The notes below the pieces were generated by a model. The model ran no database searches. It saw nothing but the letters and a program-made list of their open reading frames with translations, and was not told where the DNA came from. Below, piece by piece: positions 26,845-35,688 of a stretch of DNA of 39,384 nt (the stretch's first letter is position 1; the number at the start of each line of letters is the position of its first letter). This DNA is from Hyphomonadaceae bacterium (GTDB lineage: Bacteria > Pseudomonadota > Alphaproteobacteria > Caulobacterales > Hyphomonadaceae). The position numbers were made by a program, and so were the translations under genes. Location: NCBI GenBank assembly GCA_022844475.1, contig JALHLR010000027.1, forward strand, positions 1-39,384, given 5' to 3'.

Positions 26845-28268
26845 GCGGCGACTGCAGCCTGCAAAGGCGTGTCGTCGTTTGCAGTCGACTCGCGGAGCAT
26901 GCCCGGAAAGGACAGCCTGAACGACGCGCCCGATTTTTCCGACAGCACCAGCACAACATCGCCGCCATGGGCCTGCATGATGCGCCGCACGATCGACAGA
27001 CCAAGGCCCGCGCCCTTGCCGTCGCCGAACTTGCCGCGCGAGTGACGTTCGAACACCGCCTCCGCCTTTGCGGGAGGCACGCCCGGGCCCTCGTCATGAA
27101 CGAAGACCGCCGGCGGATCGTGGCTTACATGCACCGTCACAGCTTTGCCACGCGGCGTGAATTTCAGCGCGTTCTCGATCAGATTCTTGAGGGCATGGCT
27201 GATCGCGTCGGCGTCGCCGCGTACCGGTGTTTCGTGCCCGTCGCTGGAGAACCCCAGGTCCACGCCCGCGCGGATCGCCAGCGGGGTCATGTTGGACACG
27301 ACATCATGCGCCAAAGCGCCAAGCTCTGCGCGCGCATCCGCGCCCAGCACCAGCCGTTCGGCATTGGCGCTCGCCAGAAGCTGTGTCGCGAGCCGGATCA
27401 GTGCGTCGACTTCCTCGACCAGGCTCTGCTTGTCGACATTCTCGCCGTCCAGCTCGAGCCGTGCCTTCACGATCGCGAGAGGTGTGCGCAGCGCGTGCGC
27501 GGCGTCCTGCAGGAAGCGCTTTTCCGCCTCGATCGAGGCTCTCAGCTTCTCAAGCGAGATATTCAGCGCCTTCACCAGTTCCGCCACCTCACGCGGCGCA
27601 TCCTTGGGATCGAGCGGGCGGATGTCCTCCATCCTCTGAACGCGTTTGGCCTGCTCGGCGAGGGATTCCAGCGGCGCCAGCGTCTTGCGCACCACGGCTG
27701 AGACGAAGATCCAGATCAGCACGATGAACGGCACCAGCGGCAGCGCGATGTGCATCAGCGCTTCGCCAAGCGCGAGGCCGACCAGCAGCCCGCCAGGGTC
27801 TGAATGGGCCGCCGTGATCACATGGCGAATGTGGCCGTCCTTTACGAATGTCTTTCCCGCCATCCATCCGCCCTTGAGGGTTGGCGCATCCCATTCTGGC
27901 GGAGGCAGGCCGGGCGGAAACAGTTTGCGATCAACCGTCCCGTGGGCCGATGATGCGATGACCTCCCCATCGCCGTTCAGAACGAACCACTCATAGGCGT
28001 TTGGATGGCGTGTGAAGAGATCGTGCTTCGTGTTCACAGCCTCGCGCATATCATCGCTCGAGCCATCGTAGGGCATGTCGCGGGCCACGTCCTGCGCAAG
28101 GCCGAAAACGGTGCGCTGCTGCAATTCCGGAATATCATAGCCGTAGTGGGCGGTCACCGACGCGGTGACCAGCACGGTGATGAAGGTCGAGATCAAGATG
28201 ATCCGCGACATCAGCCGCTGGGACAGCGACCAGCCCGATGCCCTGGGCCTATTCAACCACCAGAACAT
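26841..28268 (-). CDS. Two-component sensor histidine kinase (QseC/PmrB-like)
   Basis: The product has 475 aa. Helix one (about 21-40) and helix two (about 174-194) flank a periplasmic sensor of about 130 residues rich in charged and aromatic residues. A HAMP linker follows (about 195-245). The H box is QDAAHALRTPLAIVKARL with H258, then NLIENALKFT, HDEGPGVP and GKGAGLGLSIVRRI in the ATPase domain. It overlaps the upstream response-regulator gene by 20 bases, so the two form an operon and a cognate pair. Signal unknown. Confidence 0.93.
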   Translation of the reverse strand: MFWWLNRPRASGWSLSQRLMSRIILISTFITVLVTASVTAHYGYDIPELQQRTVFGLAQDVARDMPYDGSSDDMREAVNTKHDLFTRHPNAYEWFVLNGDGEVIASSAHGTVDRKLFPPGLPPPEWDAPTLKGGWMAGKTFVKDGHIRHVITAAHSDPGGLLVGLALGEALMHIALPLVPFIVLIWIFVSAVVRKTLAPLESLAEQAKRVQRMEDIRPLDPKDAPREVAELVKALNISLEKLRASIEAEKRFLQDAAHALRTPLAIVKARLELDGENVDKQSLVEEVDALIRLATQLLASANAERLVLGADARAELGALAHDVVSNMTPLAIRAGVDLGFSSDGHETPVRGDADAISHALKNLIENALKFTPRGKAVTVHVSHDPPAVFVHDEGPGVPPAKAEAVFERHSRGKFGDGKGAGLGLSIVRRIMQAHGGDVVLVLSEKSGASFRLSFPGMLRESTANDDTPLQAAVAA

Positions 28269-28920
28269 AGCCCACCCCCCTCACGGTCCGAACTTCCACA
28301 CCCGCTTTAGCGGCTGTGAGGAACGCGCGCAGACGATAGATGCTTGCCTCGAGCGCGTTCGTCGACACTTCCGTGTTGGGTTCGTACACCGCATCCTCGA
28401 GATGCTTGCGGGTGCAAACCTTGCCATGCCTGCGCATCAAGGCGGCAAGGAGCTGGCTGTCGCGGCGGGGTAGGGGCGTCGGGTGACCCTCGGCGCTCAC
28501 CATGCCCGACCGCTGGTCGAACAGGAGCTTGCCGACCTTGAACGAGTCCGCCATCGCGCGGTCGGTTCGGCGCAGGATCGCCCTGCAGCGCGACACCATC
28601 TCGTTGAGTTCGAATGGCTTCACGAGATAGTCGTCAGCGCCGTCGTCAAGACCGGAGATGCGGTCGTTGAGTCCGCCGCGCGCCGTCAGCACGATAACCG
28701 GCGTGCGCACCGATGCCGCACGCAGCTTGCGCAGGAAATCGAGGCCGTCGCCATCAGGCAGGCTGAGGTCGAGCAGGATCAAGTCATAGTCCGCGCCGTC
28801 GACCCGGGCCTGGGCTTCGCGCAGGTTGGTCGCGAGCTCGCAGGTGAACTGCGCCCGCGACATCGCCTCAACGATCACCGCTCCCAGCTTCGCCGTATCT
28901 TCGATGACAAGCAGTTTCAC
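28249..28920 (-). CDS. OmpR-family response regulator
   Basis: The product has 223 aa with a GTG start and GGGGAG about twelve bases upstream. The receiver domain has E7-D8 (VIEDTAKLG), phospho-acceptor D51 in LLDLSLPDGDG, T79 and K101 (LVKPFELNE). The C-terminal winged helix (about 128-220) contains TNALEASIYRLRAFL and ends in the typical VRTVRGVGYVLV hairpin. It pairs with the overlapping kinase gene. A perfect hairpin lies in its leader. Target genes cannot be predicted here. Confidence 0.94.
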   Translation of the reverse strand: MKLLVIEDTAKLGAVIVEAMSRAQFTCELATNLREAQARVDGADYDLILLDLSLPDGDGLDFLRKLRAASVRTPVIVLTARGGLNDRISGLDDGADDYLVKPFELNEMVSRCRAILRRTDRAMADSFKVGKLLFDQRSGMVSAEGHPTPLPRRDSQLLAALMRRHGKVCTRKHLEDAVYEPNTEVSTNALEASIYRLRAFLTAAKAGVEVRTVRGVGYVLVVE

Positions 28921-29488
28921 GGCTTGCTATCACTCCCCGCCTGGCGCGTTCGCCGCCAGGGCGAACGCGACCGCATTCGATCCCGCCTTGCAACTCGCGT
29001 ACCGCTCCGGATCGCATGGCTGTCGCTAACGCTGAAGGGGAAAGATTAACCCACCGTCCAACGATTCTCACCTGTTTCCCCTCAGTTTCACCGTTTCCGG
29101 GCCGGCTTCGCCGCCCCGGTGGCCTGCGCAAGGGCCGCGCCTTGCCCTCGGCCGCCCCGCTGGCTGCAAACGAACGTCGTCGTGGCGTCGATGAGAACGG
29201 TTCGGGCGGCGTCGATCCTGCCGAGCAGGAAAGGTTCAGTCGGCCTATTCCTGCTGGCAAATCGGCAGGGCTGTCACGCAAACGGTCCGGGACGAGGCTT
29301 CGCCGGCAACTTCGTTAACTATCGGCCGAACGCGATGATGCCGCCGAGCGGGAGGGACGCGCGCATTGTCGAGACCCAACACACCGACGGAAGTATTGCG
29401 ATACCTCTCCGCCCGGCACGATCGTCGAGCCTCGACTCGGCACCCGCGCGTCCACCAAATCATGGCGCGCGTGCCGGATAACGCGTGC
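28921..29488. other. 568-bp gap between response regulator and FixK-like gene
   Basis: A perfect 10-bp hairpin (CGCGTTCGCC, 28945-28954, with GGCGAACGCG, 28960-28969) lies 25 bases upstream of the response-regulator start, probably in its leader. The rest holds overlapping frames without SD. One of these, 29016-29318 on the +, has a hydrophilic protein-like C-terminal half (RGVDENGSGGVDPAEQERF), but its first half has atypical codons (AGA, TTA), so I do not call it. An 8-base direct repeat GGCACGCG lies just after the FixK-like gene. Confidence 0.4.
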
Positions 29489-30223
29489 CTAGGCCGCGAG
29501 CCCCGATGAGGTGGTGCGGGCGCGCGGCGGGATTGTTTTCAGCACAGCTTCATTGCATTCGCCGCCCTCGGCGAGTTCCTGAAGCATGTGACGGCGCGCA
29601 ATGCGACAGTGATAGAGCGATGTCATCTCGATCCACCCGCGACGTTGAAACTCCGTCATCTTGCGTGAGACGGTCTCAAGCCGCAGACCGAGGAACTCGG
29701 CCATGTCTCCGCGGCGCATGGGAAGGTCGAAGTCGCCGCCGTGGGTCGCGTCGCACAGATCGGCCACCGACAGCAGGAAGCTCGCGAGTTTCTGCTCGGC
29801 GGACTGGGCGCCGACAGCTGCAAGCTGCGCTTGCGCGGCCCCAAGCTGCCGTCCGACCTGGCGAAGCAGCTGTTCAGCAAGCAACGCGTCGCGCTGACAG
29901 ATATCCTTCAGCGATCCACCGGGTATGGCGCGCACAGTGACGGCTGTGATCGTCTCGCAGCCATTGACGTACGTGTCGTCGCTCTCGAGGCCGAGGATCG
30001 AGCCCGCATTGGCGAAGCCGACGACCTGGCGCTGACCGTCGATCAGCGTGCGATAGAGCTTCACCCATCCGCTTTCGACGATGTATAAACCTGACCGGTC
30101 GTCGCCTTCGAAGAACAGGTGTTCGTGCGCTCCGACCTGCTTCAAGGGGCCTGGTCGGGAGTCTTCGATTTTCCCGAAGGATGCCTGTGTGAGGGAGTCA
30201 ATTCGGCCGCCAGCGATGCACAT
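29489..30223 (-). CDS. Crp/Fnr-family regulator, FixK-like
   Basis: The product has 244 aa; AAGGA upstream supports the ATG. A cyclic-nucleotide-type beta-roll (about 25-110) is followed by a long dimer helix and a helix-turn-helix at about 171-195 (RRGDMAEFLGLRLETVSRKM). The E183-T-V-S186-R187 motif is the one that reads TTGAT half-sites in FNR/FixK. The N-terminal cysteine cluster that holds the 4Fe-4S cluster of FNR is missing (only C2 near the start), so it is FixK-like rather than directly oxygen-sensing. It is downstream of hemN and likely controls the FNR-type box at 32108-32121 (inference). Confidence 0.88.
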   Translation of the reverse strand: MCIAGGRIDSLTQASFGKIEDSRPGPLKQVGAHEHLFFEGDDRSGLYIVESGWVKLYRTLIDGQRQVVGFANAGSILGLESDDTYVNGCETITAVTVRAIPGGSLKDICQRDALLAEQLLRQVGRQLGAAQAQLAAVGAQSAEQKLASFLLSVADLCDATHGGDFDLPMRRGDMAEFLGLRLETVSRKMTEFQRRGWIEMTSLYHCRIARRHMLQELAEGGECNEAVLKTIPPRARTTSSGLAA

Positions 30224-30403
30224 TGAGATGGTCCTTGTCCGGTTCCAATGCGTGAACCGTGTCTCGCGAAACTTGCAGCCATTTGCCGAAGCGTGTCTGG
30301 CTTTGTGACGAAACGTGACATCTGGCCCGTGAAGGCCCGATTTCGCCCTTCCTGCGCATGTCTCAGCGCATTTGTCGCAGGGCAGGGTCGAGCCTGGCCT
30401 CGC

Positions 30404-31765
30404 TCAGATCGCGAGACTATGGACGCTGGGCTTCGCAGCGAAACCGGGATCAAGACAGGCGGCAACATTGCGGGCGTAGGGCTTGCCGCGCGCCGACACG
30501 GTGAGGGTGTTCCCGTGCAGGCCAACGAGGCCGGCCCGCATCAGCGGCGCGAGTTTCGGATAGATGGCTTTCCTGGTGTCGGCGTCGAGATTGACCTCGA
30601 AATTGCAGAGCACGCCCTCGATCAGCCGGCCGATCGATAGCTCCTCCCGCGTTGGCTTCAGGCCACGGACGACCGGCGACTTCCCTTCGCCAAGGCTTGC
30701 GCGATAGGCGCCGGTGTCCGTCGTGTTCTGGTAGAAGAGATCGGGCAGCGAGGAGATCGCCGAAGCGCCAAGGCCGATGAGGGCGTCGCTCGCATCGTCT
30801 GTGTACCCCTGGAAATTCCGGTGAAGCCGGCCATTTCGCTCTGCCGTCGACAACGCGTCCCCCGGCGCCGCAAAATGATCAAATCCGATCGGCATGTAGC
30901 CCGCCGATGTCAGCGTGCGGGCCGCCGCCTCAGCCTGACGGAAGCGCGTCTCGCCCGAAGGGAGATCATCGGTGCGGAAGGCCTTCTGGTACTTCTTCAT
31001 CCACGGAACGTGCGCGTAACCAAAGACGGCGATTCGATCGGCGTCCTGCGTCGCCGCGAAGAGTCCGGTCTCCACGACATCTGCGATGGTTTGCCCCGGA
31101 AGGCCGTACATCATGTCAATATTGATGCTTTCGACACCCGTTCCACGCAGCATCTTTATCGCATTCTCGATCACCGCTTTCGGCTGGATGCGATTGATGC
31201 GCTTCTGCACGTCGGCATTCAGCACCTGAACACCGAGACTGGCGCGGGTGAGGCCGGCATTCGCAAACGCCTGGATCAGCCCCGGCGAAACCCCGCGCGG
31301 ATCAAGCTCGACGGCAATGTCTGCGAGCGGCGAGAGGTTGAAATGCGTACGTATCGCAGCGAACAGCTCATCCACCTGCTGCGGCGAGAGAATGTCCGGC
31401 GACCCGCCGCCAAAATGTATCCGGGTGACACGGGCGCCGGACGGCACATCAGATGCGACGAGGGCGATCTCCGCCTTCAGCGCCTTGACATACGTGTCGA
31501 CCGGATCCGCGAGCGTTGGAACGGTCGTGTGGCAACCACAGTACCAGCAGAGCTTCTGGCAGAAGGGAATGTGAAGGTAGAGCGAAATGGCCGCGTCGGC
31601 GGACAAGCGCGCACGCGCTGAGCTGGCGGCGGCGGCATCGATGTCCCCGGAGAACCGGTTGGCAGGAGGATAGCTCGTGTACCGCGGCAGCTGTTCGGAC
31701 GCGAATTCGGGCAGGTAGTCCCACACGTCTTTCTCGCTGCGAGCGCGATAGGTGAGGTCACTCAT
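30404..31765 (-). CDS. hemN: Oxygen-independent coproporphyrinogen III dehydrogenase
   Basis: The product has 453 aa, typical HemN. It is a radical-SAM enzyme that decarboxylates coproporphyrinogen III in haem synthesis without O2. Cluster ligands are C69, C73 and C76, with the family-typical extra C78 (HIPFCQKLCWYCGCHT). The GGGSPD motif, the DMMYGLPGQT stretch and YQNTTD near the C-terminus are also typical. Its ATG overlaps the stop of the small upstream membrane-protein gene (ATGA). It supplies haem at low oxygen, which fits the divergent cbb3 oxidase cluster. The FixK-like gene follows. Confidence 0.96.
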   Translation of the reverse strand: MSDLTYRARSEKDVWDYLPEFASEQLPRYTSYPPANRFSGDIDAAAASSARARLSADAAISLYLHIPFCQKLCWYCGCHTTVPTLADPVDTYVKALKAEIALVASDVPSGARVTRIHFGGGSPDILSPQQVDELFAAIRTHFNLSPLADIAVELDPRGVSPGLIQAFANAGLTRASLGVQVLNADVQKRINRIQPKAVIENAIKMLRGTGVESINIDMMYGLPGQTIADVVETGLFAATQDADRIAVFGYAHVPWMKKYQKAFRTDDLPSGETRFRQAEAAARTLTSAGYMPIGFDHFAAPGDALSTAERNGRLHRNFQGYTDDASDALIGLGASAISSLPDLFYQNTTDTGAYRASLGEGKSPVVRGLKPTREELSIGRLIEGVLCNFEVNLDADTRKAIYPKLAPLMRAGLVGLHGNTLTVSARGKPYARNVAACLDPGFAAKPSVHSLAI

Positions 31766-32025
31766 TGATCGGCCCTCGCACCAGCGTTCGCCAGACCACG
31801 CGCTGTGACCAGGCTAGCTGCTACCAGTCCCATCGCGGCCAGCCCCGCGAAGGTGATCACACACCCAGCGCAGTGCGCGTGCTCGCCCAGCATCACAGTC
31901 CCAGGCGATGCTTTGCCACACCATGCGCTGGCGAGAGTCATCTCGACGCCGCTATCGCAGGACCGAATGAAGACGCCCGTGATCGTGGTCGCCAAGCCGG
32001 ACAGGAATACGACCAATCGCTTCAC
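31762..32025 (-). CDS. Small Cys/His-rich membrane protein upstream of hemN
   Basis: The product has 87 aa from the GTG at 32025, chosen for the GGAG six bases upstream; a longer frame upstream has no supported start. Two hydrophobic segments (about 3-20 and 55-74) suggest two membrane helices. The loop between them contains C23, C36, H49, H51, C52 and C55 in WCGK and EHAHCAGC, a pattern suited to metal binding or disulfide exchange. It overlaps hemN by four bases and probably leads the hemN-fixK operon. I do not recognise the family. A role in metal handling, haem delivery or cbb3 assembly is inferred from context only. Confidence 0.75.
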   Translation of the reverse strand: MKRLVVFLSGLATTITGVFIRSCDSGVEMTLASAWCGKASPGTVMLGEHAHCAGCVITFAGLAAMGLVAASLVTARGLANAGARADQ

Positions 32026-32107
32026 GAGCGTCTCCACCTCGCGGTCGCGTAGGATTTGGGAACGTAGCGACCGCGCACCCTTTGTACGCCTCTGCGTCGC
32101 CCCCTCT

Positions 32108-32121
32108 TTGCGATGGATCAA
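32108..32121. promoter_or_regulatory. FNR/FixK-type box between divergent ccoN and hemN operons
   Basis: TTGCGATGGATCAA matches the FNR/FixK consensus TTGAT-N4-ATCAA in the right half fully and in the left half at TTG, a frequent variant in alphaproteobacteria. It lies 80 bases from the ccoN ATG and 82 bases from the GTG of the small membrane-protein gene, almost the centre of the 176-bp gap. Confidence 0.6.
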
Positions 32122-32201
32122 GCGACCTGGAATGCCGGTATGTCAAAGCCCGCTCGTCGCGCCTCCAGACTGGAGAGCGCTCCGCTTGAGAGGGCAAGTT
32201 C

Positions 32202-33860
32202 ATGGCGGCAGCATTTTCCCGCGAGCGCATCGACGTAAGCACATTTGCGGTCGGCTTCCTGATGCTCGTCGTGCTGATTCTGTCCTTCAGCGGAGTAGCA
32301 AACGCTGCGGACCATGCATTCCGCGCGCACGCCTTTATCTTCCTTCTGGCCTCAGCCATCGGACTGGCGGGCCTGCTTGGGTGGCATGAACTTTCGGAGC
32401 GTCAGCCGCGCTTCGACAAGACGTTCTATGAGGAGAGCATCGTCAAGGCTGGCATCGCCGCCACCATGTTCTGGGGTATCGCAGGCTTTCTGGTTGGCCT
32501 GATCATCGCTTTGCAGCTGACCTTCCCGACTCTCTTCTATTTCCCTGAACTCGGCTGGACCAATTTCGGACGCCTGCGTCCGCTGCACACGTCAGCCGTG
32601 ATCTTCGCCTTCGGCGGCAATGCGCTCATCGCGACATCCTTCTATGTCGTGCAGCGAACCTGCCGCACGCGCCTCGCCGGCGGGATGTGGCCGTGGTTCG
32701 TGTTCTGGGGTTACCAGCTCTTCATCGTTATCGCCGCAACCGGCTACCTCATGGGTGTGACCCAGTCGAAGGAGTATGCCGAGCCCGAATGGTATGCCGA
32801 TATCTGGCTCACCATTGTGTGGGTCACCTACCTCGCGGTGTTTGTAGCGACGATTCTCCGCCGCAAGGAGCCGCACATCTACGTGGCGAACTGGTTCTAC
32901 CTCGCCTTCATCGTCACCATCGCGCTGTTGCACGTGGTCAACAGCCTGTCGATCCCGATCAATCTCGCCGGATCCAGGTCCGTCTCCGTTTTCAGCGGCG
33001 TGCAGAGCGCGCTGATCCAGTGGTGGTATGGCCACAACGCAGTCGGCTTCTTCCTGACCGCCGGATTTCTCGCGATCATGTACTACTTCATCCCGAAGCG
33101 CATCGAGCGCCCGGTCTGGTCATACCGCTTGTCGATCGTCCATTTCTGGTCGCTCATTTTCATCTACATCTGGGCCGGTCCCCACCACCTCCACTACACC
33201 GCTCTGCCCCAGTGGGCGCAGACGCTGGGTATGACGTTCTCGATCATGCTCTGGATGCCGAGCTGGGGCGGGATGATCAACGGCCTGATGACGCTGTCGG
33301 GCGCGTGGGACAAGCTGCGCACTGATCCTGTTGTCCGCATGCTCGTGGTCTCGGTCGCGTTCTACGGCATGGCGACCTTCGAAGGTCCCGTCATGTCGGT
33401 GCGTGAAGTGAACGCCCTCTCGCACTACACTGACTGGGGCATTGGGCATGTGCATTCCGGCGCGCTGGGCTGGGTGGGTTTTGTCACCTTCGGCGCCCTT
33501 TACTGCATGACGCAATGGGTGTGGAAGCGCGACCGCCTCTACTCTAACGCCCTTGTCGAATGGCATTTCTGGATCGCGACGATAGGCATCGTGCTCTACA
33601 TCACGTCGATGTGGGTGTCGGGCATCATGGAAGGCCTGATGTGGCGCGCCTACAATGAGTTCGGTTTCCTTGAATACTCCTTCATCGAAACCGTCAGCGC
33701 CAAGCACATCTCATACATCATCCGCGCCCTTGGCGGCGGGCTCTACCTGACCGGCGCGCTGATCATGGTCTACAACCTCGTGCGCACGGCGCGCGGCGAC
33801 GTACCCGCTGGCGAGCGGCGCAGGTCAGGCGCCACGCCCGCCATTCAACCTGCCGAATAG
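32202..33860 (+). CDS. ccoN: cbb3-type cytochrome c oxidase subunit I
   Basis: The product has 552 aa with about twelve membrane helices. It is the catalytic subunit that reduces O2 with high affinity and pumps protons. Low-spin haem b ligands are H129 (RPLHTSA) and H418. CuB ligands are H278 (WYGHNAVG), H328 and H329 (AGPHHLHYT). Y322, six residues before H328, is the position of the cbb3-specific cross-linked tyrosine. The high-spin haem b3 ligand is H416 in [14 protein letters not shown] precedes the ATG. It is the first gene of ccoNOQP, with an FNR-type box upstream. Confidence 0.97.
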   Translation: MAAAFSRERIDVSTFAVGFLMLVVLILSFSGVANAADHAFRAHAFIFLLASAIGLAGLLGWHELSERQPRFDKTFYEESIVKAGIAATMFWGIAGFLVGLIIALQLTFPTLFYFPELGWTNFGRLRPLHTSAVIFAFGGNALIATSFYVVQRTCRTRLAGGMWPWFVFWGYQLFIVIAATGYLMGVTQSKEYAEPEWYADIWLTIVWVTYLAVFVATILRRKEPHIYVANWFYLAFIVTIALLHVVNSLSIPINLAGSRSVSVFSGVQSALIQWWYGHNAVGFFLTAGFLAIMYYFIPKRIERPVWSYRLSIVHFWSLIFIYIWAGPHHLHYTALPQWAQTLGMTFSIMLWMPSWGGMINGLMTLSGAWDKLRTDPVVRMLVVSVAFYGMATFEGPVMSVREVNALSHYTDWGIGHVHSGALGWVGFVTFGALYCMTQWVWKRDRLYSNALVEWHFWIATIGIVLYITSMWVSGIMEGLMWRAYNEFGFLEYSFIETVSAKHISYIIRALGGGLYLTGALIMVYNLVRTARGDVPAGERRRSGATPAIQPAE

Positions 33861-33869
33861 GAGGCACGC

Positions 33870-34643
33870 ATGGCGACGCGCCAGAGCAAGCTGTTCAACA
33901 AGCACAAGCTTTTCGAACGACACACATTCGTCCTCCTGCTAGGTATCCTGGTGGTGGTGGCGATTGGCGGCCTCATCGAGATCGTGCCGCTGTTCTATCT
34001 GAAGAACACCATCGAGAAGGTCGAGGGTATGCGGCCGTACACGCCGCTCGAACTCGCCGGGCAGAACATTTACATCCGCGAGGGTTGCAATACCTGTCAT
34101 TCCCAGATGATCCGCCCGCTCCGCGACGAGGTCGAGCGTTATGGTCACTATTCGCTCGCTGCCGAGAGCATGTACGACCACCCCTTCCAGTGGGGATCCA
34201 AGCGCACCGGGCCTGATCTGGCGCGCGTCGGCGGCAAGTATTCCGACGACTGGCACAGGGATCACCTGATCAATCCCCGCGCGCTCGTGCCGGAATCGAT
34301 CATGCCGCCCTATGCCTTTCTGGCGGGTCGGACGCTCGACCTGTCGACCATCCAGGACCAGATGCGGACGCTGCAATTCGAAGGCGTGCCCTACACGACG
34401 CCGATGATCGACGCAGCCCTCGACAACACGATGGCTCAGGCGGGCGGCGACTACGATGTCGAGGCATTGCGCAAGTCCTACGACGGAATCGCGGGCAGGG
34501 ATGGCACCGTGCCCGTCCGAAACTTCGATGGCATGGACGGCGCCCCGACCGAGCTCGATGCGCTGATCGCCTACCTGCAGATGCTTGGCACGCTGGTTGA
34601 CTTCAAGACCTACGAAGCCGGCGATCTCTCGAACCGGAGGTAG
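33870..34643 (+). CDS. ccoO: cbb3 oxidase subunit II, monohaem cytochrome c
   Basis: The product has 257 aa. An N-terminal anchor helix (about 19-43) precedes the periplasmic cytochrome c domain with one haem site C73-NTC76-H77. The [18 protein letters not shown] stretch is typical of CcoO. It passes electrons from CcoP to CcoN. A strong AGGAGG ribosome site lies before the ATG, nine bases after the ccoN stop. Confidence 0.97.
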   Translation: MATRQSKLFNKHKLFERHTFVLLLGILVVVAIGGLIEIVPLFYLKNTIEKVEGMRPYTPLELAGQNIYIREGCNTCHSQMIRPLRDEVERYGHYSLAAESMYDHPFQWGSKRTGPDLARVGGKYSDDWHRDHLINPRALVPESIMPPYAFLAGRTLDLSTIQDQMRTLQFEGVPYTTPMIDAALDNTMAQAGGDYDVEALRKSYDGIAGRDGTVPVRNFDGMDGAPTELDALIAYLQMLGTLVDFKTYEAGDLSNRR

Positions 34644-34648
34644 CCCAC

Positions 34649-34825
34649 ATGACCTACGAAGACTGGTCATCCTTCGCGCAGACCTGGGGCACGCTGTATT
34701 TTACGGCAATCTTCTTCTGCGCGCTGGCCTATGCGCTTTGGCCGCGCAACGGCAAGGGCTTCCGCCGGGCCGCACAACTCCCCATCACCGAAAAGGATAA
34801 CGGCGATGACCGACCGCTCGCCTGA
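34649..34825 (+). CDS. ccoQ: cbb3 oxidase small subunit CcoQ
   Basis: The product has 58 aa with one membrane helix (about 15-31, TLYFTAIFFCALAYALW) and a polar cytoplasmic tail. Its place between ccoO and ccoP and its size identify it. It stabilises the oxidase complex. GGAGG inside the ccoO stop region serves as its ribosome site, and its end overlaps ccoP by 20 bases. Confidence 0.9.
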   Translation: MTYEDWSSFAQTWGTLYFTAIFFCALAYALWPRNGKGFRRAAQLPITEKDNGDDRPLA

Positions 34826-35687
34826 GATCGATCCGCACAGCCAGGTGGAGACAACCGGCCACGAGTGGGACGGCATCAAGGAGTTGAACAATCCGCTGCC
34901 GCGATGGTGGCTGTTCATCTTCTGGGGGACGATCGTTGTGGCGATCATCTATTGGGTTCTGATGCCGGCGTGGCCGGCGCCTCCGGGCATGCAGGGCAAT
35001 ACGCTTGGCGTGCTTGGCCAGTCAGATCGCGCAACCGTCGCCGCTGAGGTGTCAGAGACTGCGAAAATGCGCGCCGAACTGGCTAGCCGCCTCTCTGCCG
35101 TCGATGCCAGCGCCATACTGCAGGACCATGACCTGAGCCAACTGGCCCTCGGCCTCGGCGAAAGCGCATTCGGCGACAACTGCGCGACCTGTCACGGGGC
35201 GGGCGGACGCGGCGCCAAGGGCTATCCGCGACTTGCTGATGACATCTGGCTCTGGGGCGGCACGCTCACCGACATCGAAACCACGATCCGCCATGGCATC
35301 AGATCCGATGATCCCGATGCGCGCATGACTGACATGCCCGCCTTTGGCCGTGACGAATTCCTTACATCGGCCGAGATCAAGGATATGGTGGAATTTGTAA
35401 CCGCCATCTCGGGTCGAAAAGCGAATCTCGCCGCGGTTGATCGCGCCCGGCCGATTTTCCAGACGAACTGCGCGTCCTGTCATGGTGTCGATGCGCGTGG
35501 CGATCGCGCGCAGGGGGCTCCGAATCTCACTGATGCCGAATGGCTCTATGGCGGTGATCGCGACACGCTCCAGGCCACGATCTTCGGCGCGCGTCGGGGC
35601 GTGATGCCCGCATGGACGACGCGTTTCGATCCGGCGACGATCCGTGCGCTTGCAGTCTACGTTCACTCGCTCGGGGGCGGTGAATAG
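34806..35687 (+). CDS. ccoP: cbb3 oxidase subunit III, dihaem cytochrome c
   Basis: The product has 293 aa. The ATG at 34806 has AAGGA upstream and lies inside the end of ccoQ. The N-terminal segment HEWDGIKELNNPLPRWWLF is the family signature, followed by a membrane helix (about 36-56). Two cytochrome c modules carry C126-ATC129-H130 and C222-ASC225-H226. It accepts electrons from soluble cytochrome c. Confidence 0.97.
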   Translation: MTDRSPEIDPHSQVETTGHEWDGIKELNNPLPRWWLFIFWGTIVVAIIYWVLMPAWPAPPGMQGNTLGVLGQSDRATVAAEVSETAKMRAELASRLSAVDASAILQDHDLSQLALGLGESAFGDNCATCHGAGGRGAKGYPRLADDIWLWGGTLTDIETTIRHGIRSDDPDARMTDMPAFGRDEFLTSAEIKDMVEFVTAISGRKANLAAVDRARPIFQTNCASCHGVDARGDRAQGAPNLTDAEWLYGGDRDTLQATIFGARRGVMPAWTTRFDPATIRALAVYVHSLGGGE

Positions 35688-35688
35688 A

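Noticed and set aside
29119..29481. + strand frame encoding a possible 97-120 aa protein before the FixK-like gene end
   Set aside because: No SD, low-complexity Pro/Arg/Ser composition and no recognisable fold.
30235..30248. TTG-N8-CAA in front of the FixK-like gene as an autoregulatory FNR box
   Set aside because: Only the outer TTG/CAA match, and it lies 12 bases from the start codon, too close for activation.
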